From: Delphinapterus leucas
Taxonomy: Eukaryota > Chordata > Mammalia > Artiodactyla > Monodontidae
Assembly (NCBI RefSeq): GCF_002288925.2
Contig: NW_022098076.1
Span: forward strand, 64,503,566 to 64,567,565
DNA: 64,000 nucleotides
Direction: 5' to 3'
This document shows, piece after piece, positions 59,146-64,000 of the stretch (positions are counted from its first letter, which is position 1; each line of letters opens with the position of its first letter). The notes under the pieces are model-generated. The model was not told the origin of the DNA, ran no database searches, and saw only the letters and a program-made list of their open reading frames with translations. A program made the translations under genes and the position numbers.

Positions 59146-59800
59146 GTATTAATAACATATATATATATATGTTCCTTAAAATAAAAATGTTTCTAGCTAA
59201 GGGTAATAAATAGCCCAAGTATCTTTTCACTTTTGATATGTATATGGCATATGTATATGTGTTTCCCATTCACTGATACACACACACATATATTTATGAA
59301 TTTAATTTTTATTTCTCTTGAAGAGCCACATCAAGGGTGATTGTGAAGTGAGTCCTGCTCTATTGTATATCAGGATTAAGAGCAGAACTTTTTATTGCTA
59401 GCTTTGACAGAATGTATGTGATTATTAGTGATGTCTTTTTTTAGAAAATTGTAAATTATAGGAATGCTGTGCAGGAAGAAGGAAATGAAGCAGACAGCAG
59501 TTATTTAGGTTTACAAGATTGACAATGATTTTTTTTTTTTTTCTTTACAGAAGGTTCAGTACTTAAAGCAGAAAGCTGTAATTGTTGGTTGCTTTAGATG
59601 CCCTTAGCTATTTGGGATGTGAAAAGATGTATGCTATAAATGTTTTTCTCCTGTAATTGTCATCACTTCAGAATGGTTCAATTATAGTTGTTTTGTAGGA
59701 AAGGTGCATGAAGGGTTGATCTCTGGCAGTATTCTATAATGGTGACCACTGGGTTTTTTTTAATTGCAAATGTGAAAGAAATTAACTCATTTTTGTTACT
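59146..59800. other. Unclassified DNA with a short (AT)n
   Basis: (AT)n at 59156-59171. Otherwise nothing recognised. A T-run plus CTTTACAG at 59529-59550 resembles a splice acceptor, but every frame after it closes within about 16 codons. Confidence 0.45.
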
Positions 59801-59808
59801 AGATGGTT

Positions 59809-59871
59809 CTTGTAACCATCATGTTACCTCTTGTAACCATCATGTTACATCTTGTAACCATCGTGGTTCTT
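59809..59871. repeat. 21-bp tandem repeat, three units
   Basis: CTTGTAACCATCATGTTAC plus two bases recurs at 59809, 59830 and 59851 with a period of exactly 21. The third unit is diverged at its end (CGTGGTT). Confidence 0.95.
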
Positions 59872-60109
59872 GAAGCTCCCTGTTTCTACATCTCAGACAG
59901 CAGTTCAAGCAGGGACTGTGACAGGGCGACCAACAAAGAGTAGTTGTTTTAAGTGCTTGGGGTGGGAGAACTTCTCAGGACACGCTTCAGCTGTTTGGAT
60001 TTATGATTCTGAAATCATAAAATGAGACTTGAAGGTATGAACTAAGCCATATCAGAGAGCTCATATATGTGAGTGTGGGTAACCAGGGTATGGTGTTTAT
60101 CCTCATCCC

Positions 60110-60225
60110 AACTCATGTTCTGTAACACTGGCCAAATCACCTCCCTCTCTGGGTATCTTGTAACGTCATGGTCAGCTCTAAAGTTGCTAAGATTCTGCAG
60201 CAATGTGACACTCATGGAGGAAACC
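60110..60225 (+). mobile_element. Possible MIR fragment
   Basis: GGCCAAATCACCTCCCTCTC TGGGTATCTTG recalls the MIR core (conserved CAAGTCACTTAACCTCTCTG). Weak. Confidence 0.35.
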
Positions 60226-60239
60226 AATGTAAAAATAGA

Positions 60240-61150
60240 TAATTTATAGGAATCTAGGCCAGAGTATTACCTTGGGAACCAAATGCCTTAATGGGTTGTA
60301 GGTAGTGTAAGATTCTAAAATAGCTCTTGATTGCTCACATGCTATGTCCTTTGTAAAGCTCTGAAAGAGTCTCTTTTATCAGCATTACAAGTCTGGGGAA
60401 TTGAATATTTGGTTGGAGGTGGTTTGACTTGTATACTTACTGGTGGCTAATCAGTCTTTGTACATACAGCTCATAACTTGATTCTGAAATTAGGTTTGCA
60501 GAGCCTGGATTTCACTGGGCATATTCTGTTTGCCAGTGCTGGATTGGCCAACAAAAGCCAGGTTCCAGGCTGTAGTCAGATTGAAATGGAATCTAACTGA
60601 TCATTAGTAGAATTTCAGTGGGAAGGAAAGGCGAGGTTCTTTGCACTTTGTTTTACTAAGTGTGAAATAGCGAAGCATCTTTTTATATTGATCAGACATG
60701 ATGTGACTGTTCTGAAGGGTTCATTTCTTTGATGTACCTGGATTGTGCTTCTCAAAAGGAATAGATTGGATCCCTGATTTTCTTTTCCAGACTGCCAACT
60801 TCCGATATGTGGAAAATTGCTCTATAAAATGACTCCCTTTCTAAAAGATACTTCTCACTGTTTTCAAAGGGGCTGTCAAAGCCCAAGAAAAGAAAAGGTT
60901 TGCTCTCGATGTTCTTTGAGAAAGGTTGGAGGAGTTGTTTGGGCTTTAACATCATTTAGCTTGTTGGAGTTATCAGCTGTTCTCCATCTCTGTCTTTGGC
61001 TGGGTGCCTGCAAGTTCCATATACATAGTGGTTTTGGAATACAGCAGAGTATGCAAAAGGCTTGTTATCTCCTAGAAACGTACAGCTGATGTGGGGCTGC
61101 ACACAAATGACTTTCCCATGGACAGGATATCTGGTCTGACTACTTTAAAA
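60240..61150. other. Unclassified DNA
   Basis: Nothing recognised. A 90-residue frame at 60817-61089 has no supporting features. Confidence 0.45.
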
Positions 61151-61163
61151 AATTGCATAATCC

Positions 61164-61373
61164 GGGCTTCCCTGGTGGCGCAGTGGTTGAGAGTCCACCT
61201 GCCGATGCAGGGGACACGGGTTTGTGCCCCGGTCCGTGAAGATCCCACATGCCGCGGAGCGGCTGGGCCCGTGAGCCATGGCCGCTGAGCCTGCGTGTCC
61301 GGAGCCTGTGCTCCGCAACGGGAGAGGCCACAACGGTGAGAGGCCCGCATACCGCAAAAAAAAAAAAAAAAAA
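61164..61373 (+). mobile_element. CHR-type SINE, full length
   Basis: GGGCTTCCCTGGTGGCGCAG to GCATACCG and a tail of about 18 A. The target-site duplication AATTGCATAATCC is perfect over 13 bp (61151-61163 and 61374-61386). The A-box-like region GGTGGCGCAGTGG sits near 61174 and the B-box-like GGTTTGTGCCC at 61219-61229 (one change from GGTTCGTGCCC). Open frames of 63-92 residues here are SINE translations. Confidence 0.96.
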
Positions 61374-61386
61374 AATTGCATAATCC

Positions 61387-63220
61387 TATAGGGAGCCCTA
61401 GCTAACTAATGCAATAATTATCTAGGAGAGGAGCCAACATCCTGCAATTATGTTAGAACAAACGTGCTGCAATGTTTCTGTTTGTGTATGTCTCTTGGCA
61501 TCCTGAATTAATATTTTATCATATTTCATTAAGAAAAAAATAAGCCGGAGAAGTATTGGAAGCAAAATCATTGGAATTACCTGTTGTGTCAGGTTAGGAA
61601 ATTTCTATGAAATTTCTTCCATCTTGACAAAATAATTTCACACCACTGAGAACAATTCATGTTTCCCTCATATATAAGTAGAGGCAAATATTTTCTTGAG
61701 GTCTGCTTTAGAAAAACTTGACCCTATCAGATGTTATCTTTAGCTACTTAATTTTTTCTTTTTTTAATCTGTGTCTTTAAAATATCATTTTTGAATGCAT
61801 AAAGTAGGTTTTTCTTTTCTTTTTTTTTGGTTGAATGCAGAGTAGATTAACAGCTCAAAATCTATAAATTGGCAAACCTTGATTGGCAGTTATTTCTTCA
61901 GCAAAATGCTGTTTATTTTATGTATAACTTTATTTATACATTGATAATGTAACCTAACATATGGAATTTTGCTTAATAAAATTCAAAAACAACTAAGAAG
62001 ATTTAAGCCTTTTATTTCTTTCTTTTAGTTATGAATGACTCAACATTGTCATTTTCAGTGGCTGGGGAAATGAGTTATTTTAACTCGTATATCTCAATCT
62101 GAAAAATAGCATCTCTTGGATTTGGTGGATGGTCCCCAACAGTGACATGCTGATGCTAACGGGGCTTCTTTCAAAGGTAAATTGCTGGTAGATACCAGGC
62201 CAGGCTAATGGAAGAAGATCTGAGGCCCTGTGCATGGTTGACACAGGAGCCTAGTCTGGGGTAGTGGTAGAGGGTTGGAGTGTTCAGAGAGAGCATGAGT
62301 TTGTAATCAGGAGCCCAGAGTACCTATCCCATGGGTGGACATCAGTTATTAGCCAGGCATCAGTCTTCCTCTCCCAGAGTGATGAAGGGGTGCTTTTGCA
62401 CTGTCTTAAATCTTGAGTGTGGTAGGAGGGGCAAAGCTAGACCCAGGTACCAAGAATTGGTTTTATACTATGGTTGTCATTCTTTAGAGGGTCTGGTAGA
62501 TAGCGGACAGCCTCGATTGAAGCATGTCTGAGAAACATTCTGCTATCAGGCAGCAAAAACACCTTCTTAGATATACTTGGATATACATGCATACTTTCTT
62601 TTTACTTTAGCAAGTGATGGAGCAAGGTCTCAGCTGCCCTGAAGCATGAAGCTGTGAACTAACTTTCACTGCCTTTGGAATACAATGGCTGGGGTTGATT
62701 TTAATTTCAAAACTTTGCATATTCAAGAAAAGCAATTTGTGAATTCCACATGTTTAAAAATCTGTACCATTCCTCTGTTTTCTGGAAAGGAGAATCCACT
62801 GAGAAATCTTTGTTACCAGCAGATACTTTCATCCCATTGTATGCAGTCATTATCATTAAATTTAGTGCTAAATTGTTCTAAATATTTCTTCTAGATTACA
62901 TCTTCCATGAGGACAACAGGCTGATAATCCTTTTATAATCCTTCTAAAATTTAGCATAATATCGGGTATTCTAGAAATATCCATGGTCACTTAACCGCTG
63001 GATTGATTTGGTTTTTTGCCAAATGGGCTGATTTTACAAAAAATTTATCTGTAGATTGTCTATTTTATTCACCTCTCTTCCTTCATTCCTCACAAAGGAT
63101 TGCTTAACGTGTCGGCAGTCAGACTCCTTGATAAAACATACACATTGAGGGCTACCGATGGATTCTATGGGCTACAAACTAGGGGTGCTGCTGCAGGATC
63201 TTTCAACATTATGACTTAGG
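61387..63220. other. Unclassified DNA
   Basis: No gene or named repeat recognised. Open frames of 66 and 69 residues at 62331 and 62685 show nothing diagnostic. Confidence 0.45.
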
Positions 63221-63226
63221 TTTAGA

Positions 63227-63372
63227 ATCTTGCTACTCGAAGTGTGGGTTGTGGATAGCATAGCATCATCCACAAGCTTATTAGAACTTCAAAATCGTGC
63301 CCTTCCTCCCAGTCACTGACTTAGAATACTTTTGAAGAAGGTCAGATGATTGTGCATCTCCAAAAATTAAAA
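63227..63372. mobile_element. hAT-Charlie fossil (MER5-like), diverged
   Basis: CTACTCGAAGTGTGGGTTGT GGATAG, ATCCACAAGCTTATTAGAAC TTC and GATGATTGTGCATCTCC match the MER5 body. Confidence 0.65.
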
Positions 63373-63856
63373 ACTGCCACAATGGAACCTCAGAGAGTTA
63401 ACCTTCAGTACCGTAAAACACCATTCAGGATGAGTTAGGGGGTCCTGGTGGAATTTGGGGGATTATTCCAGCCCTATTCTTTGTATGCCTTTACAGGGAA
63501 CCGTGGACTAGACTTTTCTATGAACAGAAATGAGCTTCCATTACTCTTGTAAAGACACCTCGTAGTCTACGTCTAGAAAGCACTTCCTAATTTTCTCCAA
63601 TCCGTTTGGAGTATCACGTGAATAAGAATTTACATTTTTTCTCTGAATAAAACTGGAACTTTATTCAGATCTGTGTTTCTCCCACTTAGAGGTTGACTGT
63701 TAGAAAGGATATAGAGATTGCAGACCAAGCCTGTTGAACCTGATTATTGTAGAGAATATATTATAACATGTTTCAGGTGTTTAGTTAGTTGCACATGTGT
63801 GTTTGATTTCAAAGTTGGACTGTGAAAGCCTTGAAGATTCAGGGGCTTTCGTTTTA

Positions 63857-63908
63857 TTGGGTTGGCCAAAAGTTCTTTCACGTTTTTCCGTAATATCTTA
63901 AAACCCAA
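63857..63908. mobile_element. 52-bp mariner-type remnant with TIRs and TA target
   Basis: The termini TTGGGTT and AACCCAA are perfect 7-bp inverted repeats flanked by the TA dinucleotides at 63855-63856 and 63909-63910 that mariner elements duplicate. The left arm TTGGGTTGGCCAAAAGTTC extends as in the short mariner-type elements common in cetartiodactyl genomes, followed by GTTTTTCCGTAATATCTTA. The right arm is nearly all missing. Confidence 0.85.
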
Positions 63909-64000
63909 TATATCTCAAGTGGAGGCTAGCATACCCTGTAATTGTTCAAGAAATGTTTGTGGACCAAATGCTGAATGAGCTACATGCTGCTCCTCTGAAC

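Noticed and set aside
59529..59600. Strong-looking splice acceptor (T-run then CTTTACAG)
   Set aside because: All three frames after it stop within about 16 codons and no donor follows. Poly-T plus AG is common by chance here.
61164..61240. tRNA-like head with A- and B-box motifs as a possible tRNA gene
   Set aside because: It is the 5' part of a SINE with target-site duplication and A tail, and does not fold as a complete tRNA with an acceptor end. The same holds for the other ten copies.

Overview
The window looks like a non-coding stretch of a cetartiodactyl mammal genome, most likely a cetacean (whale or dolphin). It is AT-rich and carries LINE-1, LINE-2, MIR and hAT-Charlie fossils, as any placental mammal would. 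What narrows it down is eleven copies of a tRNA-headed CHR-type SINE (starting GGGCTTCCCTGGTGGCGCAG) plus one longer relative. Several still have perfect 13-16 bp target-site duplications. I saw no BovB or Bov-tA elements (expected in a ruminant) and no PRE-1 (expected in pig). A hippopotamus cannot be excluded.

I found no protein-coding exon, rRNA, tRNA gene or CRISPR array that I can support. The longest open frames are either translations of the CHR SINE or antisense shadows of LINE-1. The window is therefore intergenic or intronic.

Layout: 1-4.3 kb is one long antisense LINE-1 with a nested SINE. 5-7 kb holds a SINE, an 81-bp tandem duplication and a sense LINE-1 3' end. 8.2-10.8 kb is a somewhat GC-richer segment of uncertain origin carrying two SINEs. 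12-14 kb has small DNA-transposon, MIR and L2 fossils. 16-19.3 kb is a stack of LINE-1 pieces, a SINE, microsatellites and an L2 3' end. 20-25.4 kb is mostly unclassified. 25.5-27.8 kb has two SINEs, a MER5-like element and a local 200-bp duplication. 30-34 kb is old LINE-1 with a double SINE insertion. 35-50 kb is largely unclassified DNA with scattered L2, MIR and hAT pieces and two SINEs. 51.3-52.2 kb is an antisense LINE-1 3' end interrupted by a 100-N assembly gap. 54.8-59.2 kb holds further LINE-1 pieces. 61.2 kb has a last SINE. 63.9 kb has a 52-bp mariner-like remnant.

The clearest actionable observation is technical. The 303 bases before the N gap and the 304 bases after it are the same sequence apart from one T in a poly-T run, so the gap is almost certainly a false duplication of overlapping contig ends. 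The most interesting biology is small-scale: a tailless 3'-truncated SINE with an intact target-site duplication, two SINEs inserted at one target, a minimal mariner derivative, and a local duplication split by a younger SINE. I saw no evidence of a new multi-gene system. Repeat family names come from recognising the sequence by eye, so subfamily assignments are deliberately loose and boundaries of old elements are approximate.
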